Shown piece by piece: positions 1 through 5,971 of a stretch of 5,983 bases of DNA; the first letter of the stretch is position 1, and each line of letters begins with the position of its first letter. The stretch lies in the NCBI GenBank assembly GCA_025997495.1, contig BNUR01000159.1:1-5983 (forward strand). The letters run 5' to 3'. This DNA is from Spirochaetia bacterium (GTDB taxonomy: Bacteria; Spirochaetota; Spirochaetia; Treponematales; Breznakiellaceae). The position numbers were made by a program, and so were the translations under genes. The notes beneath the pieces were generated by a model. That model was not told the origin of the DNA, ran no database searches, and saw only the letters and a list, made by a program, of their open reading frames with translations.

Positions 1-14
1 CCAAGCCCCGTGCA

Positions 15-31
15 AACGAGCTTAGCTCGCT
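15..31 (-). terminator. Short hairpin overlapping the downstream frame's stop, weak terminator candidate
   Basis: The transcript would read AGCGAGC UAA GCUCGUU: five Watson-Crick pairs extended by one G-U and one A-U pair around a 3-base loop that is the TAA stop, followed by only three U residues. A real intrinsic terminator would normally have a longer stem and U-tract. Confidence 0.2.
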
Positions 32-144
32 AATGCCTCGGTTACCATATCTTCAATCGGCGTACCTTGTACGGAGCCGATGAATTTCCGTATTTCATAG
101 TCATTCCCCGTTCGTAACAGCGTCCACCACGCTTGCGGGTACAT
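22..144 (-). pseudogene. Possible gene fragment or frameshifted tail beyond the LRR lipoprotein stop
   Basis: In the frame offset from the LRR gene, codons stay open from an ATG at 144 to a TAA at 24-22 (40 codons). The part past the LRR stop begins RTGNDYEIRKFIGSVQGTPI and continues EDMVTEALAS. Its mixed charged and hydrophobic make-up looks like a folded protein C-terminus, unlike chance translation. No ribosome site precedes the ATG. Either it is the remains of another gene joined here by rearrangement, or the true end of the LRR protein after a one-base frameshift near GACGCTGTTACGA (120-132). I do not recognise the family. Confidence 0.35.
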
Positions 145-2221
145 AGATTACCAAGGAGGCAGAGTTATTGTTAAATACAGACCAACTCAGTGTCGTCAGA
201 GGCGCTGTGTCCCGCAGTATATATATCGAAGTCAATCCGCCAAATTGGAACGCAAACGCGCCGATAGAGATAACACTGTCGGGGATGGTAATCGAGGTCA
301 GGCTACTGCAGGTAACGAACGCACTTTCTTCGATAGAGGTAACACTATCGGGGATAATAACCGAAGTCAATCCGCTCAATTGGAACGCACCCTTGCCGAT
401 AGAGGTAACACTGTTGGGGATGGTGTAGTATGTACCGCTTTTCCCTTCGGGATAAGTGATAAGCGTGGTTTTATTGGCATTAAAGAGTACCCCATCCTGG
501 CTACTGAAATAGGTATTACCGACGTCAACGGTAAAAGAAGTCAGGCTGCTACAGTTAGAAAACGCACTTTGGTCGATAGAGGTAACACTGTTGGGGATGG
601 TAACCGAAGTCAGGCTACTACAGTAAAAGAACGCCTGGTAACCGATAGAGGTAACACCGTTGCCGATGGTAACCGAGGTCAGGCTACTGCAGGCAACGAA
701 CGTATTTTCTTCGATAGAGGTAACACTGTCGGGGATGGTAACCGAGGTCAGGCTAGAGCAGGAATAGAACGCACCCCTACCGATAGAGATAACACTGTTG
801 CCGATAGTAACCGAGGTCAATCCGTAACAGCTACTGAACGCCTGTTCGCCGATACTGGTCAGCGTATTGGGTAAGATAACGGACGCAAGATACACTCTAT
901 TCGTTCTGGCATATGCGATACCCCAGCTTACATCTTCAATCCTGATGAAGGTACAGCCGCTCAGATCATAAGCAACATATCTTTCAAAGGGAATCGCGTC
1001 AAATAGCTTGTGCAGGGAATCTGTCCCACTGCCATTGTTCCCCGAAAGCAGGCTTGCGTCGGCGATTGTTACCTTGACCTTGATTGGATAAGTGCTGCTC
1101 GTTCCACTGCCTGCCGCCGCGACCAGTGATTTCATCTGGTCCAGGTTTGCGGCGGTAATAACGATAGTTCCGGGTTCCACCACGTAGACGGCCGGGCTGG
1201 ATATGCTCCCGTCATAGTCTGTACGGCTTACTTCCACCATGATATATTTGCCTTCGTCGGCGGCGGTCACCGTATAGGCTGCGGCGTTTGCGTTGGCGGC
1301 AATGGCCGTAAACAGACCGACTGCCGTATCGCCCCGCTTCCATTGATAGGAAAGGCCGGTGGTCCCGTCAGGACTGGTGAAATCTGCCGTCAGGATTTCC
1401 CCGGCAAAGGGGTTGGGGGCGCTTCCGCCGGTAACGCTTGCCGTGCCGGAGAGGGCGGGTTTTAAGTCGGCCTCGGTAAAGATATAATCAGGGGTCGCCG
1501 TGGTCAGGCCCGGGTAGAGGTGTACCACTTCGGTTTTGCCTGCGCCAAGAGAGCCCTTTACCAGATTTATGTTCATGAAGTAATACCCCGCGTCAAGGCT
1601 GAGGGTTCCGTTCAGTGCCCCGGCGCTTATGTTGGCGGAACTTGCCGTAATAACCCCGCCTGATACCGCCCCGCCTGTGGCGGTGGTGATGGTCACCGCG
1701 GCGGAACTGATGGTAGTGGGGAACGCGATGGAATAGCTGAATGTCCCCTTCGTACCGCCGCCGAGAATGGGCGTAAGGGTGATGTTTGCCGTTTGCGCGT
1801 TCCCATCCATGGTTACAGAAGCGGTCCCGCCGGCCGACGCCGTTCCGCTTCCCCCCGTACCGGTATACGCCGTGACGGTGATCGTCCAGGGCGCCGCGTC
1901 GGTATCCAGCGCCACGGTGATAGTTTCGCCGGGGGCAAATGTTTCATTGGCGTGGCTTCTCGATCCGTGGGAAAAGCTTATTACATAGGACTGAAAACCG
2001 GAAACCGCCGGATACAGAGTCCGCGCCGGCTGACCACCCTTAGCGGTATCACCAAGGGTGACGGTTAATAGGCTGTAGCCGCCGCCGGCATCGTTGCTGT
2101 TATCTACCGGTTTCAGACTCAGGGGATCGGCGCATCCGGAAAGGGCGCCCACCAACAGGACTAAGCCGATGGTGTACCGAAAATTCGGACCTCTGGTCCG
2201 CTTCATGCTGAACGTTTTCAT
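101..2221 (-). CDS. BspA-type leucine-rich-repeat surface lipoprotein
   Basis: The 706-residue product starts with a basic region and hydrophobic stretch ending in VGALSGC, a lipobox with Cys at 30. Residues about 50-250 form a Ser/Thr/Gly-rich beta region (PARTLYPAVSGFQSYVISF near its start) of unknown fold, of a kind I associate with treponemal lipoproteins. Residues about 255-347 look like an Ig-like domain with SYQWKRGDTA and AADEGKYIMVEVSR. Residues 350-440 are a linker typical before this LRR class. Residues 443-667 carry eight BspA-type (LRR_5) units of the form LTSVTIPxSVTSIGxxAFxxCSS, interrupted at about 562-602 by a common BspA insert (GVLFNANKTTLITYPEGK). BspA-like LRRs usually bind host or surface proteins. 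The C-terminus ends early at VPASVVDAVTNGE, where relatives usually continue for about 10-20 residues in the pattern 'VDAYKxxxxWSxYA'. It is probably co-expressed with the gene 9 bases upstream. Confidence 0.9.
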   Translation of the reverse strand: MKTFSMKRTRGPNFRYTIGLVLLVGALSGCADPLSLKPVDNSNDAGGGYSLLTVTLGDTAKGGQPARTLYPAVSGFQSYVISFSHGSRSHANETFAPGETITVALDTDAAPWTITVTAYTGTGGSGTASAGGTASVTMDGNAQTANITLTPILGGGTKGTFSYSIAFPTTISSAAVTITTATGGAVSGGVITASSANISAGALNGTLSLDAGYYFMNINLVKGSLGAGKTEVVHLYPGLTTATPDYIFTEADLKPALSGTASVTGGSAPNPFAGEILTADFTSPDGTTGLSYQWKRGDTAVGLFTAIAANANAAAYTVTAADEGKYIMVEVSRTDYDGSISSPAVYVVEPGTIVITAANLDQMKSLVAAAGSGTSSTYPIKVKVTIADASLLSGNNGSGTDSLHKLFDAIPFERYVAYDLSGCTFIRIEDVSWGIAYARTNRVYLASVILPNTLTSIGEQAFSSCYGLTSVTIGNSVISIGRGAFYSCSSLTSVTIPDSVTSIEENTFVACSSLTSVTIGNGVTSIGYQAFFYCSSLTSVTIPNSVTSIDQSAFSNCSSLTSFTVDVGNTYFSSQDGVLFNANKTTLITYPEGKSGTYYTIPNSVTSIGKGAFQLSGLTSVIIPDSVTSIEESAFVTCSSLTSITIPDSVISIGAFAFQFGGLTSIYILRDTAPLTTLSWSVFNNNSASLVIYVPASVVDAVTNGE
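221..895 (-). repeat. Tandem LRR-encoding array, 69-bp period
   Basis: The plus-strand phrase CGATAGAGGTAACACT or a close variant recurs at 262, 331, 397, 574, 643, 712, 781 and 850 (the last is diverged). Spacing is 69 bp except one 66-bp unit (331-397), plus a 177-bp interval (397-574) that contains the BspA insert. Several units are close enough in DNA to recombine. Confidence 0.85.
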
Positions 2222-2225
2222 GGTT

Positions 2226-2232
2226 CCTCCTT
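2226..2232 (-). promoter_or_regulatory. Ribosome binding site of the LRR lipoprotein, overlapping the previous stop
   Basis: AAGGAGG lies 4 bases before the ATG at 2221 and shares bases with the TAA (2233-2231) of the FN3/Ig gene. It supports the ATG at 2221 over the second Met at residue 6 and indicates translational coupling. Confidence 0.8.
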
Positions 2233-4324
2233 ATTGAACTACCGCGAAAGGTATGAACTGTGAATAGGGAATGCCATTCTTAAAACCGGTAAAGGTAACG
2301 GAATGGTTCCGAATAGTATAGGCAGCGGCAGTAAGGGTAATGCTGTTGCCGGTTGCGCCGGTCTTTAGGATGCCGTCTACATACCACTGAACACCGGTAT
2401 ACCCTGTTGCGCTTAAGGTAAGGCTCGTGGGGCTTCCGGTCCTGCGGATGATGTTACTACCGTCGCTTCCCGTGATGGTAATTGCGCCGAAGTTAAAGCC
2501 GATGTTTATTTCCAGGGTTCCCGGGGCGGGGGCGGGTACGGTTACCTTCGCGCTTGCAGTCTTTCCTCCATCGGTAGTACTCACGGTAATAGTCGCAGTC
2601 CCGGCACTGACGGCACTTACTACGCCGTCCGTTACGGTAGCAATAGTACTGTCACTGGTGGTCCAGGTTACCTCTTTATTGGTAGCGTTTTCCGGCGCTA
2701 TGGCGGCATTCAATGTTTCACTTGCCCCAACGGTAAGATTTAAAGACAGCTTGTTAAGGGTTACCCCGCTTACCGTCACCGTTTCCGGCAGCAGTTCGCT
2801 GACCCTTACCGTTGTACTTGCGGTCTTTCCCCCGTCGGTGGTACTTGCGGTAATGGTCGCTGTCCCGGCAGCTACGCCCGTAACCGTCCCGCCTGATACC
2901 GTGGCAACAGCACTATTACTGGTGGTCCAGGTTACCGCTTTATTGGTGGCGTTTGACGGCGCTACGGTAGCGGTCAAAGTGCCGGTTGCCCCAACGGTAA
3001 GGCTCAAAGATTCCGGATTAAGGCTTATCCCGCTTACCGGCTGGGTAACCGTTACCGCCGCATTCGCGGTCTTTGCGCCATCGGTGGTGCTTACGGTAAT
3101 GGTCGCTGTCCCGGTCGCTTTAGCCGTAACGGTCCCGCCTGATACGGTAGCGACAGTACTGTCACTGGTGGTCCAGGTTACCTCTTTATTGGTAGCGTTT
3201 TCCGGCGCTATGGCGGCATTCAATGCTTCACTTGCCCCAACGGTAAGATTTAAAGACAGCTTGTTAAGGGTTACCCCGCTTACCGTCACCGTTTCCGGCA
3301 GCAGTTCGCTGACCCTTACCGTTGTACTTGCGGTCTTTCCCCCGTCGGTGGTACTTGCGGTTATGGCCGCTGTCCCGGCAGCTACGCCCGTAACCGTCCC
3401 GCCTGATACCGTGGCAACAGCACTATTAGTGGTGGTCCAGGTTACCGCTTTATTTGTAGCGTCTGACGGCGCTACGGTAGCGGTCAAAGTGCCGGTTGCC
3501 CCAACGGTTAGGCTTAAATCCGTATTATTAAGGATTACGCCGCTTACCGCCACCGTTTGGGTCTCCCCACGCACCGGTGATGACGCCCCGTTCCACCCTG
3601 CGCCGTTACCTGCTTTCACGGTAAAGTAATAGGTGGTGTTAGGCGGTAAACCGGTAACCGTTAAAGTTTGGTCGCTTGTGGCGCCGCCGTATTGGCTGCT
3701 TCCCGCCGTTTCAGTTCCATAGAACACCATGTAGCTGTTGGCCCCGGATACCGTATCCCAACTTATGCGGATCTCGGTGGACGAAAGACCCTCGGCCTTA
3801 AGCCCGGTAAGTGTTCCGGGCAGTGTTTCTGTTGTATCCTTCCCCTCCGCCAGGGTTTTGCCGCTCACCGGTGCTGAAGCCCCGCTCCAGCCGGCCGCGT
3901 TCCCCGCCTTCACAGAAAACTGGTAGGAGGTATTTGCCTTTAACCCGCCTATCGTTTTATAGGGAAAGCCGATGGTATAGGATTGGAGCCCGTCATACAC
4001 CTCATAGGTATCAGCCCCCGCTACGGCGTTCCATGAAACGAGTATCTCGCTTGGTGACAGGGCTATCGCTTGTAGACCTCCCGGAACATCAGGTATGATT
4101 ACCGCCGGATTTTCATTGTTACCGTTACTGCCGTTGTCCCCGTTACCGTTATTGCTATTACCGGTGTTGTCCCCGGTGTTTCCGGTGTTGTCGCCGCTGT
4201 TACCCGTGTTATCACCGATATTGCCGCTGTTGTCACCATAAATCGTATTGCCGCACCCGGTAAGCGCCAAACAGAGCGCCAGCACGGTGGACAATATTCT
4301 TGTTACAACAAGTTTCTTTTTCAT
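2231..4324 (-). CDS. Surface lipoprotein with two FN3 and four bacterial Ig-like (Big_2) domains
   Basis: From the ATG the product is 697 residues. MKKK plus a hydrophobic stretch leads to LALTGC, a lipobox with the acylated Cys at 24, so export and membrane anchoring are expected. Residues 30-57 are four GDNTGNx heptads, followed by an Asn/Gly-rich linker to about 73. Two fibronectin III domains follow (about 80-158 and 169-255; paired motifs ILVSWNAV/IRISWDTV and YQFSVKAGN/YYFTVKAGN). Four Big_2 domains come next (about 260-340, 346-426, 429-510, 516-596; motifs LSLTVGATGTLTATVAP, NKAVTWTT, ATVSGGTVTGVAAGTATIT). The end (about 603-697, with GYTGVQWYVDG and FTGFKNGIPYS) is of a type I associate with Treponema lipoproteins. 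No catalytic motif is seen; the likely role is adhesion or surface display. The stop overlaps the ribosome site of the next gene, so the two are coupled. Binding partner unknown. Confidence 0.88.
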   Translation of the reverse strand: MKKKLVVTRILSTVLALCLALTGCGNTIYGDNSGNIGDNTGNSGDNTGNTGDNTGNSNNGNGDNGSNGNNENPAVIIPDVPGGLQAIALSPSEILVSWNAVAGADTYEVYDGLQSYTIGFPYKTIGGLKANTSYQFSVKAGNAAGWSGASAPVSGKTLAEGKDTTETLPGTLTGLKAEGLSSTEIRISWDTVSGANSYMVFYGTETAGSSQYGGATSDQTLTVTGLPPNTTYYFTVKAGNGAGWNGASSPVRGETQTVAVSGVILNNTDLSLTVGATGTLTATVAPSDATNKAVTWTTTNSAVATVSGGTVTGVAAGTAAITASTTDGGKTASTTVRVSELLPETVTVSGVTLNKLSLNLTVGASEALNAAIAPENATNKEVTWTTSDSTVATVSGGTVTAKATGTATITVSTTDGAKTANAAVTVTQPVSGISLNPESLSLTVGATGTLTATVAPSNATNKAVTWTTSNSAVATVSGGTVTGVAAGTATITASTTDGGKTASTTVRVSELLPETVTVSGVTLNKLSLNLTVGASETLNAAIAPENATNKEVTWTTSDSTIATVTDGVVSAVSAGTATITVSTTDGGKTASAKVTVPAPAPGTLEINIGFNFGAITITGSDGSNIIRRTGSPTSLTLSATGYTGVQWYVDGILKTGATGNSITLTAAAYTIRNHSVTFTGFKNGIPYSQFIPFAVVQ
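2645..3000 (-). repeat. Near-identical Ig-domain DNA copy B (encodes most of Ig3 and the start of Ig4)
   Basis: This is the partner of the copy at 3155-3510. It includes a 135-base run (2717-2851) without any mismatch, covering SELLPETVTVSGVTLNKLSL and its flanks. Identity falls off sharply on both sides although the flanks encode the same fold, which suggests recent duplication or gene conversion limited to this tract. Confidence 0.85.
3155..3510 (-). repeat. Near-identical Ig-domain DNA copy A (encodes most of Ig1 and the start of Ig2)
   Basis: This 356-bp segment matches 2645-3000 at an exact offset of 510 bp (170 codons, two Ig domains) with 8 mismatches by eye. It is the upstream copy in coding order. 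A pair of Ig domains was evidently duplicated as a unit. Confidence 0.85.
4154..4237 (-). repeat. Four 21-bp units encoding GDNTGNx heptads
   Basis: Successive heptads GDNSGNI, GDNTGNS, GDNTGNT and GDNTGNS lie directly after the lipoprotein signal, followed by a looser Asn/Gly tract. Because the unit is 21 bp, gain or loss of copies changes tether length without a frameshift. The probable role is a flexible stalk that lifts the FN3 domains off the membrane. Confidence 0.75.
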
Positions 4325-4330
4325 ACACAA

Positions 4331-4336
4331 CTCCTT
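4331..4336 (-). promoter_or_regulatory. Ribosome binding site that fixes the FN3/Ig lipoprotein start
   Basis: AAGGAG ends 6 bases before the ATG at 4324. A TTG at 4330 in the same frame directly abuts this site and therefore cannot use it, so the ATG is the better start. Confidence 0.8.
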
Positions 4337-4337
4337 T

Positions 4338-4370
4338 TCATAGGCCGTGGGGCTTTCGCCCCGGCTTCAT
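4338..4370 (-). CDS. Possible 10-residue leader peptide before the FN3/Ig lipoprotein
   Basis: ATG at 4370 reads MKPGRKPHGL and stops with TGA at 4340-4338, one base before the AAGGAG ribosome site of the following lipoprotein gene. An AGGAG at 4385-4381 sits 10 bases upstream of the ATG, a slightly long but usable spacing. The codons run right through the GC-rich hairpin at 4344-4365, so a ribosome translating this frame would open that hairpin and deliver ribosomes next to the downstream start. A competing frame starts with TTG at 4377, runs 18 codons, and ends in a TGA that overlaps the downstream ATG as ATGA, but its ribosome-site spacing is poor. Neither peptide resembles a known leader. 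Existence is inferred from spacing only. Confidence 0.3.
   Translation of the reverse strand: MKPGRKPHGL
4344..4365 (-). promoter_or_regulatory. Stable GAAA-loop hairpin in the 5' leader of the lipoprotein operon
   Basis: In the transcript the sequence reads GCC GGGGC GAAA GCCCC AC GGC: a 5-bp GC stem closed by a GAAA (GNRA) tetraloop, extended by three more pairs past a 2-base bulge. It ends 7 bases before the AAGGAG ribosome site. The 3' arm GCCCCAC is identical to the arm at 4452-4458, so the segment GTGGGGC (4431-4425) could pair with either copy. There is no U-tract, so a terminator role is unlikely; control of translation or of mRNA ends is more plausible. Confidence 0.45.
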
Positions 4371-4400
4371 TACTCAATCTCTCCTGCTTTGATTTGTGAG

Positions 4401-4410
4401 CTTTGCAAAG
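4401..4410. promoter_or_regulatory. Perfect 10-bp palindrome CTTTGCAAAG, possible operator
   Basis: CTTTGCAAAG is self-complementary and lies in the gap upstream of the lipoprotein operon, between the two GC-rich hairpins. A dimeric regulator site is possible. The element is short enough to occur by chance, and no clear promoter pair was found around it. Confidence 0.2.
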
Positions 4411-4424
4411 TGAACCCGTCGACA

Positions 4425-4458
4425 GCCCCACCGTCATTTTATGTCAGAGTAGTGGGGC
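4425..4458 (-). promoter_or_regulatory. Inverted repeat just downstream of the MACPF stop
   Basis: GCCCCAC at 4425-4431 and GTGGGGC at 4452-4458 are perfect 7-base arms around a 20-base loop, starting about 10 bases after the MACPF stop in the transcript. No U-tract follows the stem, so it is not a standard intrinsic terminator. It could end or protect the MACPF mRNA, or act with the second hairpin at 4344-4365, whose 3' arm repeats the same 7-mer. Confidence 0.45.
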
Positions 4459-4468
4459 AGGTCTTTAA

Positions 4469-5971
4469 TTATTTTTGCGCAGTTACCGTTACCTTCACAG
4501 TTCCAGAAATATCATAATACGAGCCGTTTTGGTGCTTGTCATATCCGTAAGCACATCTGATATAAGACCTCTCCGCAACAGTACTTATGGGCGCGCTAAA
4601 TTCCCATGTTACCGTTTTCAAGCCTCCACCTGGGTTAATCACCTGGTCATAATAAATCCAATTATCATTACGAGACCCGGCTGCATTTGCAGCACAATCA
4701 AGAACCACGTGCGCTGTACAATCCGGGTTACCAGTATTTTCTGCCCAGTCGGTTGTCCAGCTAAACGCTACTTTTGTATACCCTAAAGCCCTTAACCCTA
4801 CTAGATCAAGCGTAATAGGTGCCCAAGCAGTCCTATACCAATCGGCCACGCGAAAGTTGCCTACGTGGAACTCGATAATTTGCTTAACCGCTACATTTGG
4901 CACAGTAAACGCCGCCAGCGCAATACCGCGCTCTTTAACCCGCTCCAAAAATTCCGTGTGAATCAACTCAGCTTTTCCCGCATTTACCTCTTTGACAAGA
5001 TCCCAGACCGGAATAAGGTCTTTAGCCAGGTTCGGAACACCGCAAAGATCCGGTTTGGCCTCTACACTGGCCACCCAAGCGTCATAGCCTGCGATAAAAG
5101 CCGCCTGATTCGGCCAGGCAGTATTGTTACCGCCGCGGCTTGAAGATTTAAAGGTAGAATTGTTGACGAGTTCCTGATTTTCTGTTTTCGCCCCGGCGCT
5201 CACCCCTGTGGAAAACATACTATACCCAGCTTCGATGGCCGCACTCATATTTGCAATGGTTTTCATGTCCGTACCGGTATAGGTATAGTTGAAATCCGCT
5301 GACCCGCCCAGGTAGACCCGGGCCAACAGATGGGTTCCGTAGGTATCCAGAATCTGCGCTGGCGTTTTGGAATTGATATCAGCAATAAAGGAACTATCCA
5401 ATAACGAACTAAGCGTTGATGGAGCGGTAGAATATAAATAGTCCTCACGGGTGACATGGAAACCCCGGCCTTTGGCATAGTGGTTGGTTTTGGTGGCGTC
5501 CGAACTGGCCGAAAACTCGGTGGAAACCTTCCCGCTGAATCCCACGCTCTTATACTCCGCACTGGCTGCAGCATTGATGCTCTCCAGCATTTTGGTAATG
5601 GTTTCACCGCTCGCCGTGTAATAGTCGCTGTTGGTTGCGGCTTCACTCCGGATTATCCCGGCAGCGGCCACCTTAGTGGAATCCAGAATTGGGCGGCCTC
5701 TTTTGACATCGTCCCGGTTGATGTAGGCGCTGTTGATTACGTCGTACCCATAGATGAGGAAAGTATTTAAGACCACGGGATCGCTCCACTGTGCGAACAG
5801 CTCAGTATCGGCCTTAAAGGTCAGGGAAGAACCGGCGGCATAGGGTATCAACTTACCAGCAATTCTAAATTTACCCTGAATCGACAAGTCCGCCATCGGT
5901 ATAGAGAAAGACGAGGAAAGCAGACCATGAATCGTAGTAAGCGAAACGCAGGCAAAATCGCATGGCTTCAA
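4469..5971 (-). CDS. MACPF/perforin-domain protein, probably 5'-truncated
   Basis: The frame encodes 500 residues and ends in TAA. Residues 211-223 read YGTHLLARVYLGG, matching the MACPF signature Y/W-G-T-H-x7-G-G; the family forms ring-shaped pores or acts on membranes. About residues 65-355 fit the MACPF region, including an upstream conserved-looking FLIYGYDVI stretch (71-79) and GFSGKVSTEFSASS (144-157). Residues 360-500 form a separate beta-rich, aromatic- and Trp-rich domain with cysteines at 418, 426 and 473, which I do not recognise; it may be a binding or jelly-roll domain. Residues 39-63 resemble the end of an InlB/Listeria-Bacteroides repeat. The start is doubtful. The listed start is a TTG just downstream of an in-frame TAG (5978-5980), with no Shine-Dalgarno and no signal peptide. 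The next ATG (5896, residue 26) also lacks a ribosome site. MACPF proteins that act outside the cell need export, so the original N-terminus was probably further upstream. Function is confident; start is not. Confidence 0.85.
   Translation of the reverse strand: MKPCDFACVSLTTIHGLLSSSFSIPMADLSIQGKFRIAGKLIPYAAGSSLTFKADTELFAQWSDPVVLNTFLIYGYDVINSAYINRDDVKRGRPILDSTKVAAAGIIRSEAATNSDYYTASGETITKMLESINAAASAEYKSVGFSGKVSTEFSASSDATKTNHYAKGRGFHVTREDYLYSTAPSTLSSLLDSSFIADINSKTPAQILDTYGTHLLARVYLGGSADFNYTYTGTDMKTIANMSAAIEAGYSMFSTGVSAGAKTENQELVNNSTFKSSSRGGNNTAWPNQAAFIAGYDAWVASVEAKPDLCGVPNLAKDLIPVWDLVKEVNAGKAELIHTEFLERVKERGIALAAFTVPNVAVKQIIEFHVGNFRVADWYRTAWAPITLDLVGLRALGYTKVAFSWTTDWAENTGNPDCTAHVVLDCAANAAGSRNDNWIYYDQVINPGGGLKTVTWEFSAPISTVAERSYIRCAYGYDKHQNGSYYDISGTVKVTVTAQK
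5783..5857 (-). other. Remnant of an InlB B-type repeat at the MACPF N-terminus
   Basis: Residues 39-63 of the MACPF frame contain PYAAGSSLTFKADTELFAQW. This matches the second half of the Listeria-Bacteroides repeat, whose usual pattern is a 'GYTFxGWNT' half followed by 'YxxGxxxTxxxxTLYAQW'. The first half is absent or unrecognisable in all three minus frames; in the MACPF frame only KFRIAGKLI precedes PYAAG. The match fades near 5845-5855, so this is the likely position of a rearrangement breakpoint or a highly diverged edge. Confidence 0.55.
5913..5920 (+). promoter_or_regulatory. Ribosome binding site of the right-edge plus-strand gene
   Basis: GAGGAAAG has AGGA about 9 bases before the ATG at 5927. 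It is the main support for the plus-strand start and lies inside the antisense N-terminal part of the MACPF frame. Confidence 0.5.

Noticed and set aside
41..109. Small minus-strand frame starting with ATG that overlaps the LRR stop as ATGA (MTMKYGNSSAPYK...)
   Set aside because: It has under 25 codons, no adequate ribosome site and an unconvincing composition; the other open frame across this stretch looks more protein-like.
245..874. 209-codon plus-strand open frame with repeated 'DRGNTVGDGNRGQ'-like units
   Set aside because: It is the antisense of the LRR array. The 66/69-bp period is divisible by three, so an open antisense frame repeats automatically. There is no ribosome site, and the sense strand has clear BspA homology.
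221..895. CRISPR array suggested by regularly spaced repeats
   Set aside because: The repeats have no unique spacers. The 69-bp unit is fully coding and matches the 23-residue LRR period.
2427..3629. 400-codon plus-strand open frame, Val/Ala/Leu-rich, resembling a membrane protein
   Set aside because: It is antisense to the four Ig-like domains. The hydrophobic look comes from complementing Thr/Ala/Asn-rich codons, and its repetition mirrors the sense repeats.
3668..4098. Three short plus-strand frames opposite the FN3 domains
   Set aside because: They are antisense to well-supported FN3 coding sequence and have no recognisable motif or ribosome site.
4425..4458. Intrinsic terminator for the MACPF gene
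   Set aside because: The inverted repeat has a 20-base loop and no U-tract after the stem, so it was kept only as a possible regulatory structure.
5263..5646. 127-codon minus-strand frame inside the MACPF gene
   Set aside because: It is in a different frame from the MACPF signature, Arg/Pro-rich, without a ribosome site; a shadow frame.
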